The notes beneath the pieces were generated by a model. It had not been told where the DNA came from. It made no database searches and saw only the letters and a program-made list of their open reading frames with translations. From NCBI GenBank assembly GCA_026874595.1, contig CM049315.1, forward strand, positions 4,894,664-4,958,663: a stretch of 64,000 bases of DNA, given 5' to 3'. Origin of the DNA: Sipunculus nudus. Its lineage: Eukaryota; Annelida; Sipuncula; Golfingiida; Sipunculidae. Position numbers and translations under genes: made by a program. This document shows positions 44,030 through 54,515 of this stretch, piece by piece. How positions within the stretch are numbered: the stretch's first letter is position 1; each line of letters begins with the position of its first letter.

Positions 44030-44880
44030 GTGATGGAATACAGGTATTTCTTATTGTAGGTGAGAGTGATGGAATACAGGTATTTCTTAGTGTAGGCGAG
44101 GGTAATGAAATACAGGTATTTCTTAGTGTAGGTGAGGGTGATGGAATACAGGTATTTCTAAGTGTAGGTGAGGGTGATGAAATACAGGTATTTATTAGTG
44201 TAGGTTAGGGTGATGGAATACAGGTTTTCCTTAGTGTAGATGAGTGTGATGGAATACAGGTATTTCTTAGTGTACGTGAGGGTGATAAAATACAGGTATT
44301 TCTTAGTGTAGGTTAGGGTGATGGAATATATGTACTTCTTAGTGTATTTTAGGTTGATGGAATACAGGTATTTCTTAGTGTAGGTTAGGGTGATGGAATA
44401 CAGGTATTTCTTAGTGTAGGTGAGGGTGATGGAATACAGGTATTTCTTAGTGTAGGTGAGGGTGATGGAATACAGGTATTTCTTAGTGTAGGTGAAGGTG
44501 ATGGAATACAGGTATTTCTTAGTGTAGGTGAAGGTGATGGAATACAGGTATTTCTTAGTCTAGGTGAGGGTGATGGAATACAGGTATTTCTTAGTGTAGG
44601 TGAAGGTGATGGAATACAGGTATTTCTTAGTGTAGGTGAGGGTGATGGAATACAGGTATTTCTTAGTGTAGGTGAAGGTGATGGAATACAGGTATTTCTT
44701 AGTGTAGGTGAAGGTGATGGAATACAGGTATTTCTTAGTGTAGGTTAGGGTGGTTGAATACCGTATTTCTTGGTGCAGGTAAGGCTGATTGGATACAGGT
44801 ATTTTCGATTGTAGGTGAGGGTGATGGATGCAGGTTTTTTTCATGGTCTAGGTGAGGATGAGGGGATATAGGGATTTCAT

Positions 44881-47800
44881 GGGTGTCGATAATTAGGCAG
44901 CTGAACTTGGTACAATAACTGATATCAATAACAAGGGTTACAATGACGTTTTACAATGACCTCAGTACAATTAAATATACGACTCATTGATACTCCGGCT
45001 TTGTAGTGTGACAGGTGAATTTTGCGATTGAAACGAGTGGAAGATCATATAACAGTGAGGGGTTCATGCAGACCCAGCATAAGACGGCACTAGCTACCAT
45101 TTGTAGAAATAAACAAACTCTCCCACTGACGACAGCTTATCATTGTTATTGTCAGCTTTATTGACGGGTCTGTTAAATCAATAAAAAATATACATTCGGC
45201 TGCCTTTGATGTCCCTACAAAGTAGTTTCTTCTGACTCGCAATCTATAACATAAACACAAATAACTGCAAATTTTCCACCAGGGAGAACTCCCGACTACA
45301 AAAGACCAATAGTAACCTTCACCGCTGAATGCTGTTTGATGACAATACTTTGCCTGAGCTAAATGAATTGTGCATTCCAGTAAATGACAGATGTTTTTTT
45401 TCAGTCTTTGTTAAATCTTCACACAACTACTGTTCAACTGGAAACTACAAAATTAGAATCTAGGAAGGTTGCATTATGATGCCCTGATGTCAGTGGGTAC
45501 AGAGCACCTCGTATCAGATGCATGACAATACAATTTGGTTACATCTGAAGCTTTATTTTCTACTAGCCGATAAACCCGGTAACCGGACTCTTTATCGGGC
45601 TTGGGGCGATGTATTAGATGAGACGCCCCCCCCCCCCCCCCCCCCCCCCGTTTCAGCCGCCGCAACCCTTCTTTAAAGGTTTCAGACCAATTTTTGGGAC
45701 CAGGACCCTCTCCATTTTAAAGACCCTGGGACCTTTTATTAGGGTTTGTCATTTATCCTCCTGGATTGGACCCCTCCTTCACCTAAATCAAGAGTCACAT
45801 GTTTTACACATTTACTGACCATGCAAGCGGCCCAGTGACTGGGTCAAATGTCAGGCCAAAGATGCTTAAATCCGTCCCTGACAGCAGGGGTGATTCATAT
45901 GCACAATAGATCTTAATCCTGCCAATGTGTTACACGCCTGCTTGTGCGGTGTGGATCACCAGGCGAGTACGGAGGTATACCGGTCTTTGCCGTAATAAAC
46001 TTGTATATGTAACAAAATAACACTAATGACGAGATAATGACTAATAAATCTGTCTGTACCTTCAGAAGTATGAGTATGAATTTTGTTGCAGTTGCCGCTG
46101 AAGTATAATAGTCTACACATATATGTAAAACTCGTTGAAGTATGGGGAATTCGGTATGTTGTTGATACGCTGAGGGATTAGGGATTAGGTTATGCCCATA
46201 CACCTGCCGTTTCCTTTACTCTTAATACAGACGTCGGTATGTGCTTTCTGCCAGATTTTCTTGAAGAAAACGATAAGTCTGCCGTGATTTTGGACTGCGA
46301 GATTGTTCACAGCGAAAGTAACTTAATGACAAAGTGGTGTTTCCTTGGGAATAGACTAGTTCGTGTTTCGAACTATACCAGCTTGCTCATTTGACTTCTC
46401 GTGATTTTCACTTGTGTAAACAGACTTATTTCGAAGAAATATCCCGGTGCCGGCTTGCTTTTGTTCATGTCACCGCGTCACCACACGGCCAAACGAGGAC
46501 TATGATTAGGACAATGGATTCGTGGACACGTGCGTGAGTGGAACCAGCACTTTGAGCATCGAGAGTGAACTGTTTTGCATCGGACAACCAGCAGCAAACA
46601 AAGGGACATTTTATTGACTTGACACAATGACTGCAAGACCTCCCTGCAAGTGTAGCTTCATATTCTTAAATATAGTTGTTCGTGTTTTAATCCAAGTCTC
46701 ATTGATTTGTCTGTGTTTCGTTGAGTTGGTGGTGTCTGATAGCGTGTGAGGACGATACAAAAAAATCTTTAATATTTTAATATTTCTTGAGTTATCAAAG
46801 GAAGATATCTGTAATAAAACAGGGAATAATACATTATACATGTGGAAAGGGTGATGAAAATTATACTTGTACCAGAAGGTATATATTTATCACCGTCAGG
46901 TGATTTTATGGTGAGTTGAGGTCAATCCCAAGAAACAATCTCATGAATTTTGAAGGTAATCTGGATGACCAAAATATCTTTAAAAATCTTCATCAGTTAG
47001 ACCTGGGACATTTTGTTTTCAACCTGGTCGGGGAGTGCCAGTTCACCGACATTCATTCACTGGGGTTAGGGGCCGCCTTTTTCTGGAGGACAGTGCTCGC
47101 CGCTGTTGTTACCATACCTTTAGTTGGTGAACTGTGAACCAAATTTCTTAGATCTGAGTACGTATTACCTGCATTAATGTTGCACACACAAAATTTTATC
47201 AGGCTCATGTTAATATTCCGGATCTAGTTATCCAGAATGACACTATTAAGCTAGGTATATATTTAATTTAACTTGTCATCATTAAAACATCTTTTGATTA
47301 GAAATCAACAAGGCAGCATAAACAAAATAATAACCAAGGGCTTCCAGAAGGACCTGTAGTTAAACAGCGGGATCTGCAAAATGATGGCACTGAAAGGTGA
47401 TTGTGCCAGTGAAATCTGATTTGAAATAATTAAACTAATTTCAGTAAATAAATATTTTCGCGTTCTTTGTTTTTATCAAGGCATCGCGCTCAGATTTTAG
47501 CATGAATAAGTTTACTTAAATTTGAAACCCTATGGGCCATACCATTTACGTCAGTGATGCGTCAGCCGAAGAGATTAGCATTGGGCTTTCTACACAAAAA
47601 CATATTGTACATTATGCAAGCTTCAATACATCGAGTATATGTAAGAGAGCTGTAGACGTAAATGACCGAATCTATCTAGGTCAATCAGTACATGCTGTAT
47701 AACTGTATCTTAACAGAGTAGTTAATCTCATTTTGGGACTAAAAACTTTAACTGTGTATTAGTTACACTTTGTTATCAGGTCTTGGTTTTTGATTTCAGT

Positions 47801-48054
47801 GAATGATTAACTCGGATAAAGGATCTGTAAGAAGGGAGGCCGAACATCCGAACACCAAACATGGCAGAAGTGCTAGTACATTTTATATTTTTTGTCTCGC
47901 ATGCCGAAGTATAGGGTAGCAAAAAGGTGCAAAATGTAAAATTTGGCGCTGCTTTCCGGTATTAAGGGTACAGTTTATTCCTTTTTTCAGACCTACGCCC
48001 AAAACGTTATGGCACATGGGGAGTCCCTTATAGTCAATCCGCTTTAAGATATAT
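44881..48054. other. AT-rich intergenic DNA
   Basis: No gene recognised. The open frames of 60-96 codons on both strands (for example 45913-46203 minus, 46916-47137 plus) contain no motif or composition that sets them apart from chance. The only structured item is the homopolymer at 45626. Confidence 0.6.
45626..45649. repeat. (C)24 homopolymer
   Basis: Twenty-four uninterrupted C after AGACG and before GTTTCAGCCGCC. It is longer than any C-tract I noticed in the 158-bp array, yet lies outside it. Length may be unreliable in the assembly. Confidence 0.97.
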
Positions 48055-48290
48055 GCTGTATGTGTGTGTGTGTGTCTGTTTGTTCACAATATAACTCACG
48101 CAATGATGAACGGAATCTCATGAAATTTTCAGAGCATTTCGAAAAAGGGATCAAAAAGAAAATATTAGATTTTGGTGACGATCTAGCATATTTTCGGGAT
48201 TCTGGAGCGTCATCAAGGAATATTCACAAATTTACGGTCACTTATTCCCGAATGGACCTGGGAATATGGGCCTAAAATAAGTGAATGCAC
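48055..48290 (+). repeat. GT-headed dispersed repeat, plus-strand copy
   Basis: A (GT)n head (48058-48075) is followed by TTGTTCACAATATAACTCAC, GATGAACGGAATCTCATGAA and ATTTTCAGAGCATTTCG. It continues through TTTTGGTGACGATCT. The reverse complement of 48845-49000 aligns along its length. The TAACTC...GAtgaAATTTTCAG core matches an interspersed repeat type I associate with mollusc and other marine-invertebrate genomes; no family name is assigned. The 71-codon frame here is an incidental translation. Confidence 0.65.
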
Positions 48291-48403
48291 AAAGGTCCAG
48301 CCCAATGCGCCGCGCACTGTGGTCCGTCCGCCTGTTCAGGTCAAGGTGGAGCCCCCAGTACCTCGGAGTTACGGTGTCCTTCCAATGTGTTCATTGAGCG
48401 TTA
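48291..48403. other. Unique DNA between repeat copies
   Basis: About 110 bases with no recognised feature. Confidence 0.5.
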
Positions 48404-48434
48404 TATATATATATATGTATAGATAGATAGATAG
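48402..48434. repeat. (TA)n-(GATA)n microsatellite
   Basis: TA dinucleotides pass through GTATA into ATAGATAGATAGATAG immediately before the inverted element at 48433. Confidence 0.9.
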
Positions 48435-48645
48435 CGAAAGTTAAGATAAACAGTGACGCCTTTTAGATAGACTAACTAGTTTATTAACATATGAGCTTTC
48501 GAAGTACAACGACTTCTTCGTCAGGTGGTTATTAAATGGGAACGTGTACAGAGATTATATAAGATTGTTCTAGTCTATCTAAAAGGCGTCACTGTTTATC
48601 TTAACTTTCGCTTCAACTACAGACTAACACGGCTATACCACTTAT
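48433..48645. mobile_element. Penelope-like element terminus, two inverted halves
   Basis: A perfect 42-bp inverted repeat pairs 48433-48474 with 48571-48612. On the minus strand the left half reads CTGACGA, A, stem GAAGT, loop CGTTGT, stem ACTTC, GAAA, then GCTCATATG and TTAGTCTATC. On the plus strand the right half reads AGTCTATC and TTTCGCT, then ACAGACTAACACGGCTATAC. This order (CTGANGA-hairpin-GAAAGCT, TTAGTCT, ACAGACTAACACGGCT) matches, from memory, the termini of Penelope-like elements abundant in turtles and crocodiles, and PLEs are known to carry hammerhead motifs. No reverse transcriptase or GIY-YIG coding remains. The fragment sits between two TA-rich microsatellites. Family assignment is from motif memory, not a search. 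Confidence 0.6.
48497..48524 (-). ncRNA. Hammerhead-like core (CTGANGA-hairpin-GAAA), probably incomplete
   Basis: On the minus strand CTGACGA is followed by one extra A, a 5-bp stem (GAAGT/ACTTC) with hexaloop CGTTGT, then GAAA. This matches the conserved core flanking stem II of a hammerhead ribozyme apart from the extra A. I could not find a convincing stem III or a cleavage-site UH in the expected place, so activity is doubtful. Confidence 0.4.
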
Positions 48646-48648
48646 TAC

Positions 48649-48649
<1 letters not shown>

Positions 48650-48689
<40 letters not shown>

Positions 48690-48712
48690 GTGTGTGTATA
48701 TATATAAGAAAA
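48650..48712. repeat. (TA)n-(TG)n-(TA)n microsatellite
   Basis: TA repeats from about 48650, then TGTATG and (TG)n, then TATATATATA. It lies directly to the right of the Penelope-type fragment. Confidence 0.97.
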
Positions 48713-48844
48713 TTCGGCATGGAATCAAAACTAATATATATCATACATGAATTGTATCGTGTATCATATCGTGAGCAATATATCGAAATAAGTATCGTAC
48801 CGGGAGAAAAGGTATCGTTACAGCCCAAGGAAAAAAAACAATAT

Positions 48845-49010
48845 CAAAAGATCAAAGATCCACACCAAAATCTTTTTTCATTTTCCCATTCCCGAAATGT
48901 GATGAAAATTTCTTGAGAGTCCGTTTATGATTGCATGAGTTATGTTGTGAACAATCACACACAAACATGCACACAAACACACATACACACGAATGGGGTT
49001 CATACCCTGC
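48845..49010 (-). repeat. GT-headed dispersed repeat, minus-strand copy
   Basis: Read on the minus strand, a GT-rich head (48955-48990) is followed by TTGTTCACAACATAACTCAT, AAACGGACTCTCAAGAAATT, TTCATCACATTTCGGG and TTTTGGTGTGGATCT. This is collinear with the plus-strand copy at 48055 with roughly one change in five. The two copies point toward each other and enclose the Penelope-type fragment. Confidence 0.65.
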
Positions 49011-52000
49011 TGGAGAAGGCAACCATGCAAAGTAAGCGTCTGAGCCTGTTTCCAAGATTACCTTGTATTGCGACAGTTTTTTACTTGCATTTAATATTTT
49101 CCTGTTGATATTTTCTTTCCCTTTTCTTCCGCTATTACTTACTGTTTCTCTTTAACAATGGCAGAAGGAATGTAAACAGAGAAAAAAGTATTATAAGCGA
49201 GTCTTATTTGAAAAGCAGAGTTTGAAAGAAACATCTTTTAAAATTAATCTGAAAGAAACATTCCATTACGTAAATCAAAAACCTTAGGTACTATCGAAAA
49301 AGTTATTAAAAATTAAATCAATTCTATTTAAAAGGTGTTAACAAAATTATTGTATTGAAAGTATTTTAATACCCCCTTCCATTAAACATAAAACATTGAC
49401 CATGGTAAATATTGTGACCATACAGCTGAAGTGAATTACCATCTACTTCATATGTCTCATGCTTGGATCGTCCTGTACAATTACAATGCGCCTGCTGGAA
49501 TACTAACAACCAGACAAAACCTGGTCATCAGGGGATAACGTGTTTACCTACAGACGTCGAGTTCATGATGGTCCTATTAAGCGTTAAAGGTCGTCTGTCC
49601 AAGTGGTGCCTGCTTGATGTAATCACATTTTGCGCTTTGTAATCATGTCCGTCTGTGGACTCTGTATAACGAGATCAACCTTTGGGAGTTGGCGTCACGA
49701 GCCGAGAGACACTGGGAAAATGTAGTAATCGTCTGGCATAAAGGCCAATTTAATACGGTTATGGTTTCCAGAATGATATATAATACATATGAGGAAGCGC
49801 ATTTCAAGCTAAAATACCGCTTTTTATAACTTCAGTGACAAAAGCTTTATTGGGGCGCTCCACTCAGAGGAATTGGACATCGATATAAGGCAGAGATATC
49901 AATGAATAGCCTTTGATCCACATCAAATATTTTCCATTAGGTATATTTCAGCATCAGCAGTTGGCACCTTTGAATTCAATTCAGAATTAAATCAACGCTG
50001 GTCATAAAAGGAGAAATGGCGTCGCAAAATGGTGCAGGATTTTAACAGAACATGTGAATATTAAAAACCAAATGAAGAACATTAAACAAGACGGATAAAG
50101 GTAAAACAATTACAAAATTAGGAGATAAATGATTTTGAAAATATCAAACAGGAGAAAACAGAAGACCTTAAAGGGGAAAATGAATAATCATACTTCAACA
50201 CATCAGGAAAATAAAAAAAATATAAATGGAAGACAGACCACGATGTACGTATATATATTTTGTATAGGAGATGACAATTTCATATATGAGGAATAAGAGA
50301 TGGAAAAGTGTGACATGAACATTAACAAAATTAAAAACTAACATTGATACTGCAAAATATGGACAGGAAAAGGACAAAGGGAATTTCGAGATGGACGGAG
50401 GAAAAGAAAAATAACGCACACAGTATTAAATTGGAGCATAATGAAAAGGAAGAGCCCGCTTGGGTTGATATGAAGGTAGATGGGTCTAGTTATTTAGGCA
50501 GTTGTAAGGAAACTGCTACCAGCTGATCAATGATAGTTTTCAGGAAACAGGCAGATGAACAGAGCAAAGAACCAGAAGATGACACAAGTTATACAAGGGA
50601 ACAATGAATGAACAACAAGTGAAGAGGCATGAAATTATGATCAAACGTTCAAACCTTATATCCTCTAAACCTCTCCGAGCCTTAACAACTAGGGATCTGA
50701 TCACAGAACAAGGGTTTCTTGTATTAGCCATACATGTATGAGTTATGTCACACGGGACACTCGAAATCTCCTGAAGGACACATTGTGTGACAGTTGGTTT
50801 AAACGTTGGGCTGGCAGGTTAACATATAAAACCTTAAAAAGAGGAAGGCGCCACTCTCACGCCCAACAGAAAAATCGTTTGGTTAATTTAAAATGGAGAC
50901 GGAGATTTCTAAAAATATACAAAACAAAACCTGCAGGGATGACTTGAGTTGGAGGGTCTTCGGATAGATTTTTTTTCCGAGTAAAAAGATCAATGCAGGT
51001 ATATTATCAACCACAATTGTCTCTTTCAAAACACACGAAGACTAATCACCAGTCCATCTGTGTAGGTGTCCAAAATCGTTTTCTATAAATCCCCCAAATT
51101 ATATTTACTATTGCAAGTAAGAAGCAATTAGCATATATCCATGGTACAATTACCGACTTGACACTCCGTAGGTGGTCTTAGCGTGTCCTATTTAAAGGCG
51201 GACAAATTTTTAAAGGGGCCCAATCACCTATCTGACCTTTATAAACTTAATATATTCCCCTATAGCTTTATACATATAGGCCAGAAAACGTTGATATCAC
51301 CGCAAACAGGCTGCTTGTTTTGTTTATATCAACGTGTTTCTGATATGTTGGGGCCCGCCAAAATAATCAAAAACAAATTCAACAAGGGATAAGCTAGATA
51401 ATTCTCAGATAAGCCAGAGCATTGCAAATGCAACAAGTGACCTTTCTACCTCCACATATATTGAACCTACTACCTTAGGTTACATGTTTATCCCGTTTGT
51501 CAACATTGCTATGTTTACAAACATGTTGTTAATAAACAATTTCATACATCCTTTACGAATGCTTTATAAGAACTTTTCTCAAACAAAATTTCCCTTAAAT
51601 CATTAATAAATATATACAGAGAGAGCAAGAAATCACATAAATTCTTTTTCAAAAAGAAGGTGAATGGGCACCTTTTAAGTACTGTAAGTCGACCGGATCA
51701 TCTGTGAGTGCTTATATTATGCATGAAGACCCATGTATCTTTAATACGAAACGTACGGAATTTTATTACATATTTCATAAGTCAGGGTTATAATTAACCA
51801 ATAAGCAGGGGATGTCATCCAAAATGACTTTTTGTTGTTAGGTCTCTTGTTCGGGAGTCCAGAGTGCTTGAACTAAAACGCACACTCTTTTTACATGAGA
51901 CATTCAAGATAATGTTGTCATCCAGTTTATAGTTTTACTATTTTGTCCCTAATAATATTTAGTTTATGCCCCTTATTTTGAGGAAATCTAGGATATGATA

Positions 52001-52180
52001 TGCGTCCAATACTTTTGTGAATCGTCTGCATGTACACATAGTATTTTGTTGAATATATGTAAATATGTAAAAAATCAAAATTAAATAGTTATAAGCAAAG
52101 TTTTGAAAAATGAGCAAATACTACTGTTGTATAAAATATAATTATTCCATAATGTTTGGTAGGAGTTAAGAGAATTATTT
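49011..52180. other. AT-rich intergenic DNA, no feature seen
   Basis: No gene, RNA or clear repeat recognised on either strand. Open frames of 60-75 codons (50195-50419 minus, 50344-50526 plus, 50738-50947 plus, 51183-51392 plus) lack any domain signature. Exons too short to recognise by eye cannot be excluded. Confidence 0.55.
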
Positions 52181-52310
52181 TGTTGAGGGAGGGGGCTTTG
52201 TCCAATTTGGAAAATGAAGGGGAGGGAGGTATTCGAAAGGAGATTTCGCATGGAGGAGGGGGTACTTTTGCCGGGGATGGGGAGATTTCATGGGGGGGGG
52301 GGGGGGTTTC
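52181..52310. repeat. G-rich low-complexity patch with (G)15
   Basis: GGGAGGGGG-type runs from 52188, a partial local repeat (GGAGATTTCGCATGGAGG then GGAGATTTCATGGGG), and 15 consecutive G at 52292-52306. Several overlapping short frames on both strands arise only from this composition. Confidence 0.8.
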
Positions 52311-53810
52311 TTCTGTCCGTACCCTTGCATGTAGATTGTCTTCCTCATATTTCCCATAATACAAGACCCAGGGTCGTAACAAATCCTTTCACATCATAAT
52401 ACCGGTCCTTTTCCCTCCCCAAGACCACCTTCGGTAGCCGGCGTAACAATCGAACGGTTCTCGAGACGGTCATGAACATTGAAATAGGACCCAAGAAGCC
52501 AAGGCTCAGTGCACAAGACAAATCTTTATATCAAGTATATTTTGATACGTATATTGAAATCCACCCCACGATTATGAAACCTAAAAGCCTTCAGTTAACA
52601 TGCTGTTACGTAAGTATATTATATATCCTCTAGCTCCGCCATCCATCAATCATTAATCTGGCTGGGAGAAGAGGGCAAACGATTGTAGGTTGTGTGGAAA
52701 CGGCCGGCAGCGATTAAGATGTTGGTAAAGAGACACATGAAAGAGGTAAAGACCCGGGCCCGGCCTCAGTTTACATCTTGTATCCCCTTGAAATGCCAAC
52801 AATTTCACTACAATATTTATTGTAATTCCTTCATAAATATTGAACTTATTAGGCAAAAAATAAAATTAAGGAAGGGTTTTCAGGCACCGCGCGTCAATTT
52901 TAACCCCCGGCATAAAAAAAAAATTGTATTTTGATTTTAAGCTGCAGCCGCTCGGACATTTCTTTCATTAAGATAAAATAATATAATTGTGATAAGATTT
53001 CCTTTGTTATCTTGTGCATTTATCTATTTAACAAAGCAATTCTCTTATTATCGTGTTTTTCCCTGATCATATGACATTTTAAACGAAATATACAAAAATG
53101 GTAAAAAAAGGAAACTATTTTTTATTTCTTGTCAAACCAGAGTCAGTCAAATTCAGCTTTATTTTAGCTTCAATGTTGAATATGTTCTGACTTATTCTAT
53201 GTCTATTTAAAAAATCAAAACACGAATGAAACATCCTTACTGATATCTTTCCAGTGTTACGAATTCCATAAAATAAATAATGACAGAGTTTTAAATTTTA
53301 TCAATTACTCCATACTTCAGTACTGAGCAGTAGACCTCAGACCAGTAGGTCTAACAGTAGCGCCGGCCCTAGGAATGTTTACATTAATCAACGACTCTAC
53401 CTTCTCCTTCATAACACATTAAAAAAAACTACTAGTCGGGTCAAAACCAATATTTAAATGTTTTTTCCTGTCTCAGGGCCAATTTTCGATGAAAATAATG
53501 GGCAACAGCTAATAACTGATTTTTATATATCTTATATTTGGTATTGAAATAACAAACTAATACAGGTGAATATCCCAAACAGGACCCTGGATATATACAA
53601 AATATTAAAAAAATGTATATTTTTCTTTCTTCATTTTTTATGGATAGGTCCATGGCCTGTTGGTGACACTGACTATTTAATAAGGATGAAGTTAGCCATA
53701 GGATAAGAATGACATGTTATTATCCAGGTTTTATATGCACAGGGTTAGAAATAAGTTGGATGTCATAGCCTTTAATTAACACATTAGAGCGAATCTTCGG
53801 GGTTTTAACG
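52311..53810. other. AT-rich intergenic DNA, no feature seen
   Basis: No recognisable gene or repeat family. The short frames at 52653-52934 and 53441-53653 overlap one another or lack motifs. Confidence 0.55.
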
Positions 53811-53819
53811 GGATTTCAC

Positions 53820-53905
53820 CATTATGCCAGAGGCAGCGACGGGCTTCGAACCGGAGACCTTCATCCCGAAATCCAACGCCTTCACAACTGTCCTATGTTC
53901 TATCC
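53820..53905 (-). repeat. tRNA-derived SINE head fragment
   Basis: On the minus strand an A-box-like AGGACAGTTGTGAAGGCGTT (about 53876-53895) is followed about 42 bases later by a B-box GGTTCGAAGCC (53842-53852, consensus GGTTCGANNCC). Continuation GTCGCTGCCTCTGGCATAAT is non-tRNA body. The spacing matches an internal RNA polymerase III promoter. The acceptor stem does not pair, so this is a SINE fragment or tRNA pseudogene rather than a functional tRNA. Confidence 0.5.
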
Positions 53906-54515
53906 CTTATACCTACATGCCCATGCATGTTTCTAATATAGAATGAGCCTTTCGGTAAATTTAAGGGCGCTCTTATTGAAAAGTTTTTCTTTAATTTGAA
54001 AATATTTGATAAAGGAAAACCTGTAGTGTACGCACGGCGGTCGTAATCCATCTGACACACCAAGAGCCTATTAACTATACTTCTCCCATATATACACATA
54101 CACGTAGTGTAGGTATACATTCAATTACATTTTAGGAGGCAAACGAAATGACTGTGTCGGTTATATGTCATGCTGAGTTATCTGTACAATTTACAGGACG
54201 ATCGACATATATTATTACAGCGATTTCTTCAGATTTATCCAGAGCCCGTCCGGGGATATTATATTAATTAGTGTTAATAAAAAAAAAGAAAAACATTTTA
54301 AGCTTTGCACATCGCTTATTTAATTAAGCGCACGACTAATTATTTCCTGCGCACGACTTATGAAATCATGCGCACAACTCATAAGTAGTGCACACGAGAT
54401 TAATAATTTGTTGCTCGTTTCCATACGAATATCAAGTAACATTAATTAAACAAAAACATGAAATTAAAAAAAATCGTCCATTCTTTAGTATAACCAATAA
54501 AATAGAACCGCATTG
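53906..54515. other. AT-rich intergenic DNA, no feature seen
   Basis: Nothing recognised. A small cluster of GCGCACGACT/GCGCACAACTC words (54327-54380) forms a loose local repeat. Confidence 0.55.

Larger units (their letters stand above)
34699..44880. repeat. 36-bp minisatellite (array E), exactly 12 codons
   Basis: About 280 copies of a unit with core GGTGAGGGTGATGGAATACA followed by GGTATTTCTTAGTGTA. The canonical unit has 13 G and 2 C on the + strand. The left 800 bp and last 130 bp are degenerate. Variants include GTTAGG for GTGAGG, TTCCGAGTG for TTCTTAGTG, and GAAATAC for GGAATAC. Because 36 is a multiple of three, frames stay open until a variant creates a stop: minus YTKKYLYSITLT repeats (up to 154 codons at 43210-43674) and plus GEGDGIQVFLSV repeats (121 codons at 36932-37297 and 42026-42391). 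I do not regard these as genes: several frames on both strands are open at once, and stops appear irregularly. Confidence 0.96.

Noticed and set aside
52089-52399. Four overlapping open frames on both strands near the G15 tract
   Set aside because: They arise from stop-poor G-rich low-complexity sequence and contradict one another.
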